64,000 nucleotides of DNA. Origin: Sphaeramia orbicularis (Eukaryota > Chordata > Actinopteri > Kurtiformes > Apogonidae). Below, one piece after another: positions 25,165-37,400 of this stretch. The notes under the pieces were generated by a model. That model made no database searches, was not told where the DNA came from, and worked only from the letters and a program-made list of their open reading frames with translations. The stretch spans positions 26,183,523 to 26,247,522 of the forward strand of contig NC_043965.1 in the NCBI RefSeq assembly GCF_902148855.1, written 5' to 3'. Positions within the stretch are counted from its first letter, which is position 1; every line of letters starts with the position of its first letter. A program made the translations under genes and the position numbers.

Positions 25165-28100
25165 TTAGGAGGCAGAGCTGGAGTGAGGGATTCCCCCCGC
25201 GTTGTGGGAGGAGGCACGGCCCATCATCTCCTGGCCCCACTCACGGTGGCTGGATTCCTGGAGGCCCCGTCCTGTGGTCTCAATTGGCAGTGCACAGGAG
25301 GCAATGGCAGCTAAGAGGCAGCAGCAGCAGTACACTGAGAGAGCCAGGTACACCGAAGACTCCAACATCACCTACAGGGTGAAGCCAGGAGAAATGAAGT
25401 CCTCAGCATATTCTCATTCTCATTTTATACTGCATTTAAATGAGAAACAGGCAAGTAGGTGTTACCTGTGCAACAAAAGGTGTAATGAGAGCACCAACTC
25501 TGGCCATTCCACTACTTGTTCCCAATCCTAAAGCCCGGGTCGCTGTTGGGTACACCTAGAGAGTTATGGAAAACCATGAGTAGACTGAGATGAGAGAGAC
25601 TTTTTGTGGCTATGGATCTGATTTTAGATGAACTAACTGCAACTAATTTTGCATTTATAGCTACAGTTTTGAACAAACACCCCTTTACATCATCATGAGT
25701 CTCCTATGCCCCCCCCCCAAAAAAAAAAAAAAAAAATTGAGATTGTGGTCTGACGGAGCTTATATATGTAACATAGGTAGCGCCCCTGTCGCGACCGGGG
25801 GTGGAGGGGGGTGGGGCGACAGTAGTTGCCACCGAAGACTGACAAACACTGCATTACAGTTACTCAGCATCACTGGTTAAAAAATCTGTTACTGCACTAC
25901 ATGGCAAAAAAAAGCTCCTGCCTGGATTGAGCTAAGCACATGGGTAAGAACTGATTATTACTATTACTACGTTTCTACTGCAACAAGTTATTTAACTGAT
26001 AAAATGAGTAGCTTCTCATTGGTTAAATTTGAGCTCAAAGGTTTAACTGTTTTATATACTGTTGAATAGTTTGTTCTAAAGCAATGTGACATATTCTCTA
26101 AACAGTCAACTTTTCATGAGCTTCAAAGGCAGCTCTATTTCCAACTTTGTGATCATTTATTTTCCAGTGAATTTAAGAGAGTTTTATTTAACTTAAGAAG
26201 GAGGAACCAAAATCATCATATTTGGAGATGCATGGTTTTCACTGGATGAGCAGGACAAGAAAATTTGTTGTTTTAAAAGGAGCTAAATCTATAAATGTAG
26301 TGAAGTAAAAAAGGATGTGGCCATGTAGAAATAAAAACTTGCACAAAATAAAAATATTCAAAGTGCAAGAACTTCCTAGTTGTTCCTAGTATAATGTTCT
26401 GTACTTACCTCTGGAGTGTACACATATGCAGCCTGAAACCCTCCTGCAATGAAAGCTCTGGCAATGAATATCAAGACTGTCATGGATGCCCTGCAGCAGA
26501 CAAACAAACAATGCAAGTGTAAGATAAATGTTGGATCCATAATTTAATATTTTACAATTATTACTATTCTGGGCTTTACCTCCCGACACAACCATAGAGT
26601 GGAATAATGCACATAGAGAAGACAAAGAAACACAGAGCCATGGTTTTCCTCCTTCCCAATCGGTCAATAGCCCACAGTGTCACCAGAAGCCCTGTGCAAC
26701 AGAATCTTCATTAGTACTTCACATGATGGCTAGCAATCTATTCTTTATTCATACACGTTTATGTGTGTTATATGTGTACATACGGGTGTACAACATGCTT
26801 TATTCATTGTTTAATGTACACATGTTTAGAAAGTCAGACATTTTAGTGTGAATGTGTGAGCGAATTAATAATGGATCAATAATGTAAAGTGCTTTGGGTG
26901 CCTTGAAAAGCCCAATAGAAATCTAATTCATTATTATTATTATTATTTTGACTTTAACCATTACAGAACAGCACCTAAATTAGATTTTTTGAAGCTACAC
27001 CACACCAAAATATTTATTCCTAATACTTTTTAAAATCTTTATCATTATTTTAATATTCAGTTGCTGAAGATGTAGGTACTAAATACAGTGGAAGGATCAT
27101 TGTCATGTAGGAAACACGAAATATACAACAAAAAAAAAAAACCTGCATACAGAAACATTTTGTGAAAATATGTGGACTGACTAACATTATGGAAACATAA
27201 TGAATGCAGTCATGTGTACCTGGGAATTCAGATAAGGTGGTCCACAACAGGTCTTTATAGTCATCAGAATTGAGATATTTACACTCCAAGTTGCATCGGA
27301 GCTCCATCTTATTACCTTTGGACACTAGAGGGAGATATAAAACAATAAAGAGCATAGCACACACCCAGCACTGGTAGTGAGGCTGAACTTATATTTAAAA
27401 AAAAAATACAAATTTTTTTGTACAGAGAACTGACTTTTTAGTGACACATTTTTCAGTTGTCATAGCAGGAATAGCACAAATGTAACTAATTAAATCAATG
27501 AAACCTATGAACCTGTAGGTATTCCAGTAATTCTTTGTTAATGATCGGTCCTGTTTTTTCCTGCTGTGGGTGTAAAACCATAGCTGTAGAAAGCTTTTAT
27601 TCTGGCACTGACTGCCACAGATTGCTGAATCTGATGTTAAGACTAAATCACACACTTTCACATCTACAATATAATCCTTATTTTATCACTGTGTGGGTGT
27701 ATTTGTCTGTGATTTCGTCAGTGTGTCAGTTTTTGTGTTGAAACAATGACTCACTTCCACATGCGCCACCTTCTTGGAAGAGCTCTGTGGTGAGCAGCAC
27801 CAGTCCGTAGTAGGAGAAGGCATTGGCAAACCTGAGGAGACCAGACAGTCATAAAATTAAACAACTCGAGTCTACAACAAACTACGGACTAGCTTGGAAA
27901 ATAGCAGATAGAGGAGGATGAGAAGTTGAGAAAGAAAACCAATGAGTTGTGACTGGATGGTGTGATTGTTCAGACTATTTACCAAATAAACCAAAGCAGA
28001 ACTGTTGTCCAACGAAAGTGTGATGAAAATAAGTCTTTCATCTTCCCACGATCCTCCTATAATAAAAGACAAAAGAGAGATTATATGTCTGAAACAAGCC

Positions 28101-31100
28101 AGAACATGTAGGCTCTGTATTAAAACATGGTACCTGTCTGGCAGCAATAAGTTTCCCCAGTGGCATCGGTGCTCCATTCTCTGCTGCAATACGTTTTAGT
28201 GTGGCCAGAGCTTTTTCTTGATTTCCTGTCAACACGTCATATCTAGCACTCTCTGGCAACCACTGTCCACCAAAAAACAAAAACTTATATGTCAGTAGAC
28301 TAAAATGCTATGCTTATACAGTACAATACTTGTCATGATAACCTCCGCCAAGGAGGTTATGTTTTTGCCGGCACTGGTTTGTCTGTCTGTCTGTCTGTCC
28401 GTGTGGAAGATAACTCAAAAAGTTATGGACGGATTTGGATGAAAATTTCAGGAAATGTTGATACTGGCACACGGAACAAATGATTAAATTTTGGTGGTGA
28501 TCAGGGGGGCGACTGATCTGCCTTGGCGGAGGTCTACACTCTCCGAGTACTTTTCTACTTTATAATGCTTTACTCACAAAACATAGAAAAGCAAAGATGA
28601 AGAGAGGAATGGTAGAAAGGCCAAGCAGCCAGCGCCAACCCAGAGTGGGCATCACTAGGATTGCCAAGAGGACTTCAAATACAGTGCCCAATGCCCAAAA
28701 TATCTGTAAAGCAACAACAGAAGAGACAGGTTATCAAAGCAAAAGAGATTTAGGTGTTAAAATCATAACCTGTTTTATTATCTGTAGTACATACCTCAAT
28801 TAGCAAGATGCACGTAGCTCTTGACTTCATTGGCAGAAATTCAGCGTATAGTGTCACCCTTATAAGAAGAGACACTGTTAATCCTGACTATAATCATCAA
28901 CACTGGTGTTTTAGGAGAGATTACATGAGTCAACAAAGATTTTGTTACATGATTTTAACCAAATTTGAGATCAAAATCAGTCACATCAGGATTTTGAGTT
29001 TTGCACAACAATACAGAGTCCCAGATTATGATCAACTAATTTACTAACTAACTTTCAGGCACAACAGTTGTTCCATTTTCTATTTCTTTCTTTTTTTTGT
29101 TTTTAGTTTTGTCTTGTTTTGTTTTTGTTTTTTTTTCCTTTTTTCCAGTGTTTTGTATTATGTTTGTGTCTGAAATAAACTTAACAAACAAACAAATTAA
29201 GTGAGGACTAGTTGAAGGCATGTGAACAGATGGATTACAGAATGTCACTCAAAAATCATTTCTTTCATGCGCACCTTGATTTTTATTTTATTTTTTTTTA
29301 GCTAATCTAGGTGATGAAAGTGATGAACATGGTGAATGACTTCATCAAGACATTTCTGAAATGGAAACCAGGTACCAATTCAACCAAAACATGGTGCTGA
29401 TTGCTGTTTCTACAGTGGGAAAATGTCACAACCCACAAGTACAAAAGCAAAAGTCTGAAATATTTTTGATCAACTTTAGCCAAGCAGATGGGCTCTGATA
29501 TTTTATTCGTCACTGGGTCTGATGCACATATCTGTCAGTAAATTTTACAAATTTGGCTCCTATTAACTACAGATTGTGAATACACATAAAAAATGTTTGG
29601 TGCAAGATTAGACAATTGTTTTTTTTTTTTTTAACAAACCCTGACGTGCTAGAGGAATTGTGATTGCAAATTTAGAATAGATATGCATGAGTTAGTGAAG
29701 ATCACAAGTGTTTCCTCCAGTAGCAGAAAAAAAAAGTTTTTTTGTTGTCCAGTGTTAGTGAAGGTTACTTACGACTGTGGGGCTCCACCAATGCCAAAGC
29801 CCACCAGTGCACGGAGGAACAGGATCCAGCCATAAATGGGTGCAAATGCACTCATAATGCCGTAGAACATTGTCCATAACACACTCATGGTCAGCCCCTT
29901 TGTGTGCATAGTCAGAGCAGAACAGTTAATATACAGCAGTACTGAGCCATCACTTCATGTTAGAAATTTATCATCATTCACCAAGAACTAATTCCCTTTC
30001 AACCACAAACCAAGAACAAAACCTCTCAATGAATCCCAACATTCTCTCTGCCAGACAAATGTATAATCAGGACTCACTGTCTTTCTGCCGTACTTATCAG
30101 AAATGTTACCCCAAAGGGAGGAGCTGATCATCATTCCGATAAACACAGCCTGCATGGATGAACACAAATGTTAATGTCATAGATAATGATATAAATGTAG
30201 CAGCAGTACGTATCTAAAATCTGACATTAGAGACATCATGTTGTGTATGTTTTTACACTGGAGACTGTGCTGTTTGGAGAGACTACAGAGAATAAAAACA
30301 TTTAACTTAAATTTTGTCATATATATGAAATACCTAATCAATTATTACTCAATTACCTATTGCCAGTGTAAGACGCATTTGCATTTACAGTAATCTATGA
30401 AAGGTAGATATGCTGTTTGGATTAATTGAAATTAAAACACAATGATACATATCTAATGTTATTAAAAGCCATTAGGGATCATACGGCAGATCAGTTTTCA
30501 CATGATTGTCCCTGTTCAAAAAGAAGATTTATTTCAACAGTTTCTAATCGATAACTCCAGTCATACAGAACTAAAGAGCACTTAACCAACATCAGCAAGC
30601 CATTACCGATGTAAGTAGTGCCACCTCAAGGCTTGGCAGTCTCCATTCACAGTGGAGCTGAGGGGCCAAGATGCTAAGGATCATCATCTCCATAGCATCA
30701 GCCATCTGAGCAAAGAGGAAGTCCAGAGGAGCACAATACAAGCGCCATCACTTAGAAGCACAGACATATTGATTGGTTTCAATTTAGTGTTTAGATTAGT
30801 TCTTACCCAGGATAGACCAGTGAGGATGGAGAGTTTCCACTGAAAGGTCCCGAAGCCTATGGCCTCTACAGCATCCTCTACCATGAATGTGTCTGAAGAA
30901 ACATGAAGAATCTTAAAATCCATCCATGAGATATGACTTAAATAATTCATGCTACTGTATACTGGAGAGGTAAAACAAACTTAAATGCATACAGGTTTGT
31001 TATGATGACAGTGCAGGGACAGGGGAGTATAGTTATGGTCTGAGAAAGATGGAGCCATGCCGCACTATACCATCAGTAGGATTGGCGAACTCCCGTGGAA

Positions 31101-32428
31101 CTGCAGCACCATCTGCAAGCGCCACAGACTCCAGATCAGTCTGTTCTGCAATCCTGACAACCTGTTCCCGATTCTCAGCCTCATCCTCAGAGCGTGTACT
31201 CTCACCTGTACGACGGAAGCGGACAACACTAGGGCAAAAAAATGAATTTATTATTTTTATGCCCTGAAGACAGAAATACAACACAATATGCCTGGTTCAG
31301 AGGAGTTTCTGGAAACTAGTGCCAGGGCAAAGCTCAGTACAAGTGAGAGTCTGAGACTGTTGCCTAGGTGATATGAGCTTTTTCTGGCTGTGATTTTGTG
31401 AATGGGTGTTAATTCTGTTCTATGGATGAACCATGTCAGGCAAATGACACCTCTGCACATTTCTCTTTACTGCTTGGCAGTCGAATAAAGGCTAAATGTC
31501 CACAGATTTTCTTTCTCCTGCTGAGAGAAGGCATAATCACCTTCCAGATGTAGAAAATAGATGGTTTGTTAGATTCAAAACACTGAGTGTGATGTCTTAA
31601 TCACTGTAATTACATAACACAGCCTACTTGCCTGGATAGCATCAGTGCTGCAGCTGAGTTTATGGGATATTCAAGTATGGTGGTGTTGTTCTGTAAGCCC
31701 CTGTAATTTTGCACTTTAGACTCTTTAGGGAAAAATACAATACATACAAGAGAAAAGCATTACTGTATTAACATTTGGCCTATTTTACATACATAGGGCT
31801 ACTGGAACATATTTATAAGGAATTATCCATAACATGTATGATGTGACTGACAAACTGATTAATATTGTCAGAGTTCTCCCTTTATCTTTCAGAAAACATT
31901 TTTTAACATGTCCAGACTAGATGTGGAGATGTATAAGGCATGAGACATCCTTTAGCTTCATGCATATACGACAGGGTTAAATATATCACATTAGGCACTG
32001 GATAACGACAACAAACACAACTGAGACCTAACGTGAAAGTCTTAAAATAACAGCACTTACTTCTTACAGATATAGAACAAGCTAAATACTCATGTTAGAA
32101 GAATATTACGATTGTAAACAAACTGCCCCAGTAGTGTCTCGACATGCTAACTTGTCAATTCGCGGTAAAATTAGGATTGCAACAGGGTGGTTTAAAGAAT
32201 TAGACATCTCTTGATACTGAAAGGTGTTGTTTGATACGGAAAGTCGGGCTATTTGTGGTCCAGTGAGCTAATCAAACAAACACCGGGCTAAGAAGCAGTC
32301 AGGAGGCGACGCGTCGGCCAAACGAGCCTCCGAGGCTTAAACAGACTGAATAAAAACAAAAAGGCCTTCACTTGTGCATCGTAATCTACTTACGGCAGCT
32401 GTCTCAGTTGGAACAGATCATCGTCCAT
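25165..32428 (-). CDS. svop: SV2-related protein (synaptic vesicle transporter-like, MFS)
   Basis: Twelve-helix major-facilitator protein of synaptic vesicles; its substrate is not established. Exons in transcript order: 32394-32428, 31071-31228, 30807-30892, 30607-30705, 30078-30149, 29773-29897, 28795-28858, 28578-28703, 28134-28262, 27983-28056, 27755-27831, 27220-27324, 26580-26691, 26409-26490, 25466-25555, 25165-25371. The total is 546 residues (human 548). It starts [20 protein letters not shown]. The MFS loop motif DKYGRK follows helix 2, and DRLGRRK is its counterpart in the second half. [20 protein letters not shown] is near-identical to human. The C-terminus has [19 protein letters not shown] and then a diverged Ser-rich tail. 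All 16 exons keep phase. It is divergent from usp30, as in human. Confidence 0.97.
26868..26948 (+). repeat. L2-like LINE or SINE 3' tail with (ATT)n
   Basis: The wording gtaaagtgctttgggtgcct, tgaaaagcccaatagaaatc and then an ATT tandem is the typical 3' terminus of fish L2-type LINEs and of SINEs that share their tail. It lies in the svop intron between exons 12 and 13. Confidence 0.65.
28338..28556. repeat. Interspersed repeat with inverted CCTCCGCCAAGG ends, in svop intron 9
   Basis: The segment begins acctccgccaaggaggttat and ends ccttggcggaggtct, so its termini are inverted copies. In between are a (TCTG)n run and agttatggacggatttggat. This is a repeat I know from many animal genomes, but I am not sure of its class. 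It lies between svop exons 8 and 9. Confidence 0.6.
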
Positions 32429-32712
32429 TTTAGTGTTTATTGGCGGACGCTCCTTTCGGCCTCATCGCTGTTACATTATCACGCCGAGCAGCGATTTCAA
32501 CATTCAGCACCGAGGAGAGCGACCCGCTCCGTGTGTCCGGGGACAGCCAATCAGAGGCCGGCATGACGGAGTCACAACACGGGGAGCACGGAAAGACAAG
32601 ATCAGCTGGATCTCACAATACATGGGTCCTGGTCCCACACATGGCTTGGAACCGATGCGAGTCTCAAGTCTTCACACAGTCTTGTCCTAGGTAATTAGCT
32701 ACTATGACGTTC

Positions 32713-32808
<96 letters not shown>

Positions 32809-33812
32809 TTTGGTTGGGATGTTGATTTAGACATATAATAAAGTATAAATTATATATTTGTATACATAAGAATATTTGTTGCAGTGATACAGAAATCTAT
32901 TAGAAAAAAACATTGATAAGTACCCTATTACAAAAACAACAGAATAAAAATAGACAACCAAGAGGTTAAATACATTATAAATTACGGGCCAGGAAAGGTT
33001 TGACAATTATTGAGATGTAGCAAACAAAACAAAAATATTAAACATTCAAACATTTACATAACTGTTGAATATTTTCATTATGTTATTACTTACAAAACGC
33101 AGCTGTCGCAATTATCTTTTTTTTTAATCTCTTCAGTTTTATTTTCCTATTGCCCACAGATCAATTATCTCGGTAAATAGAAAGTAAAAAAGAGAAAAGA
33201 TTTTTCTTATTATTTGAAAATACAGTTACATGTAGGTGCCTTAGTAAAGTGGTCTATTTAAGCTACAACCAAAGAAACAACCAGAGAATATTACTGAAAC
33301 TAAATATCATCAATAATATGCTACAAGTCAATTGACTTATTGTGTTATTATGCCATTGTTATGAACTCTTTTTTATTCATTAAACACGTTGGTACGCTCT
33401 TTTATTGGTCCGTCTGGAAACACAACCTCAAAGACAGTAGTTCCGCATTGAATGCAGGATGTTGTGGTGCAGACCAGACAGGTCAGATAAGCTTGTTGGC
33501 GAGTTTCTTGGCACTGGATCCATAGTCAGGTAAAATCTTATCCCCGGAAAACAACAGCTAAAGCTTATGTAGAGTGAGTGCACTTGGGCATGAGGGAAGG
33601 GGGTCACGACGCCGGAGTACGTTGGACCCAAACATGCGCAGACAAGACAGGAGATACGAAGTCCCCCGGTTTAGTGTTATACTTTAACAAAACTTGCTCA
33701 CGAAGATTCCTAGCAGTGGACAATTTTTTACGACGACTGAATATAGCGGCGTTGTTACTTATTTATGGAGGCAACATAGTTCACCGAGGCCAGGCTAACC
33801 TCGGTGTTGTCG
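32429..33812. promoter_or_regulatory. Divergent promoter region of svop and usp30
   Basis: svop translation starts at 32428 on the minus strand. usp30 needs an upstream noncoding exon, for which the sequence ending at the donor GTCG|GTAAGT (33812/33813) is the best candidate. The region holds a long CA microsatellite (32717-32805) and otherwise AT-rich DNA. Open frames here do not join usp30 exon 2 in frame. Confidence 0.5.
32717..32805. repeat. (CA)n microsatellite
   Basis: About 44 uninterrupted AC units roughly 290 bp upstream of the svop start codon. It is probably length-polymorphic. Confidence 0.97.
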
Positions 33813-34478
33813 GTAAGTTAGCCTCATGCTAACTATAGCTTCTCTGTAGCATCTGGCTCATGTTACACATCAGTGGTTTGAAGGCATGGCGTTATTACTA
33901 GCGTGATGTTTTGTGTGTAAACTGTTAGATAATACGCAGCTTCAGTTTTGGTAACAGGGTCAGTGGCTGACTAGTGGCTTTGCCTTATCCGAAGTCGCGT
34001 CAGGTCCTCTATTTAACACACACAATCTGGTAATTGGATCAAACATCACATCACTGTGTTAATTTGCATGGTGTTACGCGTTGTTTGATTTTCCTTTTAG
34101 CTGATACACTAAATCGTGGCAGGTCATCTAAATCAGTCCAGTTCTCACAAGACCATTATGGTCATATTGGAAGGTCGGGTAGGTTAATGTTATTGTTGAG
34201 CAGAGGTAGAGAACATCACAGGTCTTTATGTGTTGCTCTCATCAAAGGGATGGGGGCTGTCACAAGACAGGACTCTATAATGTCATCTAATTCCATGAAG
34301 TATTTGAAACTGAACGAAAGAAATTTTGAAATAAAAACTCACAACAGACTGTAGGTGATTGGCTCTCTGTAAATATAAATAGTCATCATACATGCATTCA
34401 CATTAATACATTTACAGTTTAATTCTTTCATTTTTCCTAGTTTTGCTTCATTAACATTGTTGTCTTCTCAGATCCAAA

Positions 34479-37400
34479 ATGATAAAAAACTGGGGTGTTA
34501 TTGGTGGGATAGCTGCTGCGATTGCAGCTGGAGTATATGTTCTGTGGGGCCCAATTACAGAGCGAAAGAAGAAAAAGAAAGGTACGAATCTATAACAATG
34601 TAACACACACCGTTTTTGTCGGGTGCTGGTTATAAAACAGTGCCGTACCAATGGCATTGTATTTCTCTGCAGGTATGGTTCCAGGTCTCTTGAACTTAGG
34701 AAACACCTGCTTCCTGAATTCTTTGCTTCAGGGTTTGGCAGCATGTCCATCCTTCATCAGGTGGCTGGAAAAGTTTTCAGGGTCACCTTCAATTCAGTCT
34801 TGCAAAGACAACCAGCTATCCATGACTTTGCTCCAGCTTCTCAAAGGTATATAAGGCCAGTCAGTAATGTGAGTCAGTAGACCCTAGAGGACATGCAGTG
34901 TTTATATTTTTTCACTTGGACACTGTTACTATAAATGCACACTGACAGCCCTGTCCAGTGAGGAGCCTGGGGAGGAGGACGTACTTGATGCTGGATGCCT
35001 GCTGGATGTTCTCAGACTGTACCGGTGGCACATCAGTTCCTTCGAAGAGCAGGTTGGTCAAATATGCTTAAAAGTAGTAATTTTTCCATTTATCAGTGTA
35101 TTAGGTGTTTTTCATGATTTATTAAGATTCTGAGAACCATCTCTTTGCGATATTAATTTCTTGGTACTTAGGATGCCCATGAGCTTTTTCATGTCCTCAC
35201 TTCTTCTTTGGAGGAGGAGCGGGATCGTCAGCCCAAAGTCACTCATTTGTTTGACATGCAGTCTCTTGAGGTAAGCTAACCTCTCTCCATTTTATGTTGT
35301 ATATCCTGATGCCTACTTTGAGATCTACAGAATATGTCTCATAAAAAGTTTATGCTGGTTCAAAACAGTGCTGGTCACGTTAACTGTAGCCTTACTTGTT
35401 AGTTTCAAACATGATGAACATGGATGCATTCCTGTACTAATACCATATTTGTGTGCTTGGTTTTTTTTTCTTGTTAATTACAGAGTCTACCTGAACAAGA
35501 GGAAAAAACCATGAGGTGCAGAATTCGAGGTAAAGAGCCAGAGAAGAGGAGGTTGTTAGAATATGATGTAACAGAGAAGTACATTTCACTTAAGTAATTA
35601 TTTGTTTTTCACAGCTCCTCTTCATCCAATACCAAGTCCTTGGAAGTTTCAGCATCCTTTCATGGTCGTTTAACAAGCAACATGTCATGCAAGCGTTGTG
35701 AACAGCAAGTAAGTAAATTTATTTTCAGCTATAGATGCTAATAATTGTACATTCCTTTACAGTCTCCAAATAATGCAAACTTTGGGTTTTTTGCATTCCA
35801 GAGTCCAGTGCGGTATGATTCATTTGAAAGCCTCTCCTTGTCTATCCCTTTACCTCATTGGGTAAGTAAAATGTCAATAAAAATTCATAATGAAAACTTA
35901 TTGTTAATAATAGTGTTTGAAGTATAGTTAACTTCCTTCATATACACTGTGTATGTACTGTTTGTAAATTGAGCCGGGTTTTGTCCTCAGGGTCGACCAG
36001 TTTCTTTAGATCAGTGTCTTCAACATTTCATCTCCTCAGAAACCATTAAAGAAGTGGAGTGTGAAAACTGCACTAAGGTACATTTGCCAACATTGTCACT
36101 GTCTTACCAAATGATGGTAATTTTAAGTAATATTATTGTAATTAAAACACATGTGACACATGTCTCCTCAGCTTCAACAAGGGACCATAGTAAATAAGCA
36201 GGTTCTGGAAAGCCAGAGGACAACATTTGTTAAACAGCTTAAACTAGGAAAGGTCAGTAATGTTTGCATTTATCATATATGGTTATATTTTTTGTAAATA
36301 GAATTAGTGTTGGGTGTTTATCATTAGTTTAAAATTTGTCCTTTCCAGCTCCCTCAGTGCCTCTGCATCCACTTACAAAGACTAACATGGTCCAGTGAAG
36401 GCACCCCCATCAAGAGACAGGAGCATGTGCAGTTCACAGAGTACCTGTCGATGGATCGCTACAAACACAGCGCTGCCACACAGAGGGGCCAGCGGCTCAA
36501 ATGCACCCCAAAGCTCATAACAGCAGAAAGTTCCCATGATGGCACAGAAAAGCCCACTGCCAACGGCACCGGTATGGTGGATCAGTCAAATCTGTCATAT
36601 TAAAGCACTTTTGATGCAGTTGTATGTTTCTTGGTAAATATCGTCTGTTTTGTTTTTCAGATACAGAGCATCATAATAACAACAAACCTTTTACTAATGG
36701 GAACTGTTCATCTGTGTTTCTTCACTCGGCTGGTGTGAGTCCACAGCTCAGTCTCACATGTGACTACAGGTTAGTAAACAAAATGTCAGAACCACCATGT
36801 ATAAAGCTCTTTATGAAGTGGCTGGAACTTTAAAGTTGTTGAGTTTTGACCCATTTATTGTGTATTATTCACTGTTTTATGATAGTAAAACAGTTTAGTG
36901 GTGTAGCAAGAATAGAATACCAATTTATTGATTAATTGAGTGTTGATTTATTGATTAATTTAACTATAGATTTATAACTAAGCTTAAACTTAAATCAACC
37001 CAAAACAATAATTTAGAAATCTTGCATAGGTTGATAGTTCGTGGACTGCACAGTGAACCCGAAAGTGAAAATATACAGTACACAAAGCACAACTGAGGCA
37101 ATGGATTTATACGCATATAAATAATTTATTAACTAAACTAAGACACACAAATAACATAAAGACAAGAGACAAATACAACAAAAGGAGCAGGAGATTATGG
37201 ACAGGAGAATATGTAGATTAAGTTGGCAGATAGTTATATTCAAGATATTATAATGTTAGTGAGGTTACGTTGAGGTAAACCTACTTAAATTGGAATAACA
37301 CCAACTCAGATAAATCAGGAGCAAGTTTTCTTACAAGTTAGAGGCCTTCTGAAGGATGCAGGCTGGAGAGGCCTTGACGGCGGATGGATGCAGTCTTCTG

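Noticed and set aside
33578-33832. Possible N-terminal extension of USP30
   Set aside because: Joining it at the donor 33812 to exon 2 gives a stop within three codons, so exon 1 is taken as noncoding and ATG 34479 as the start.
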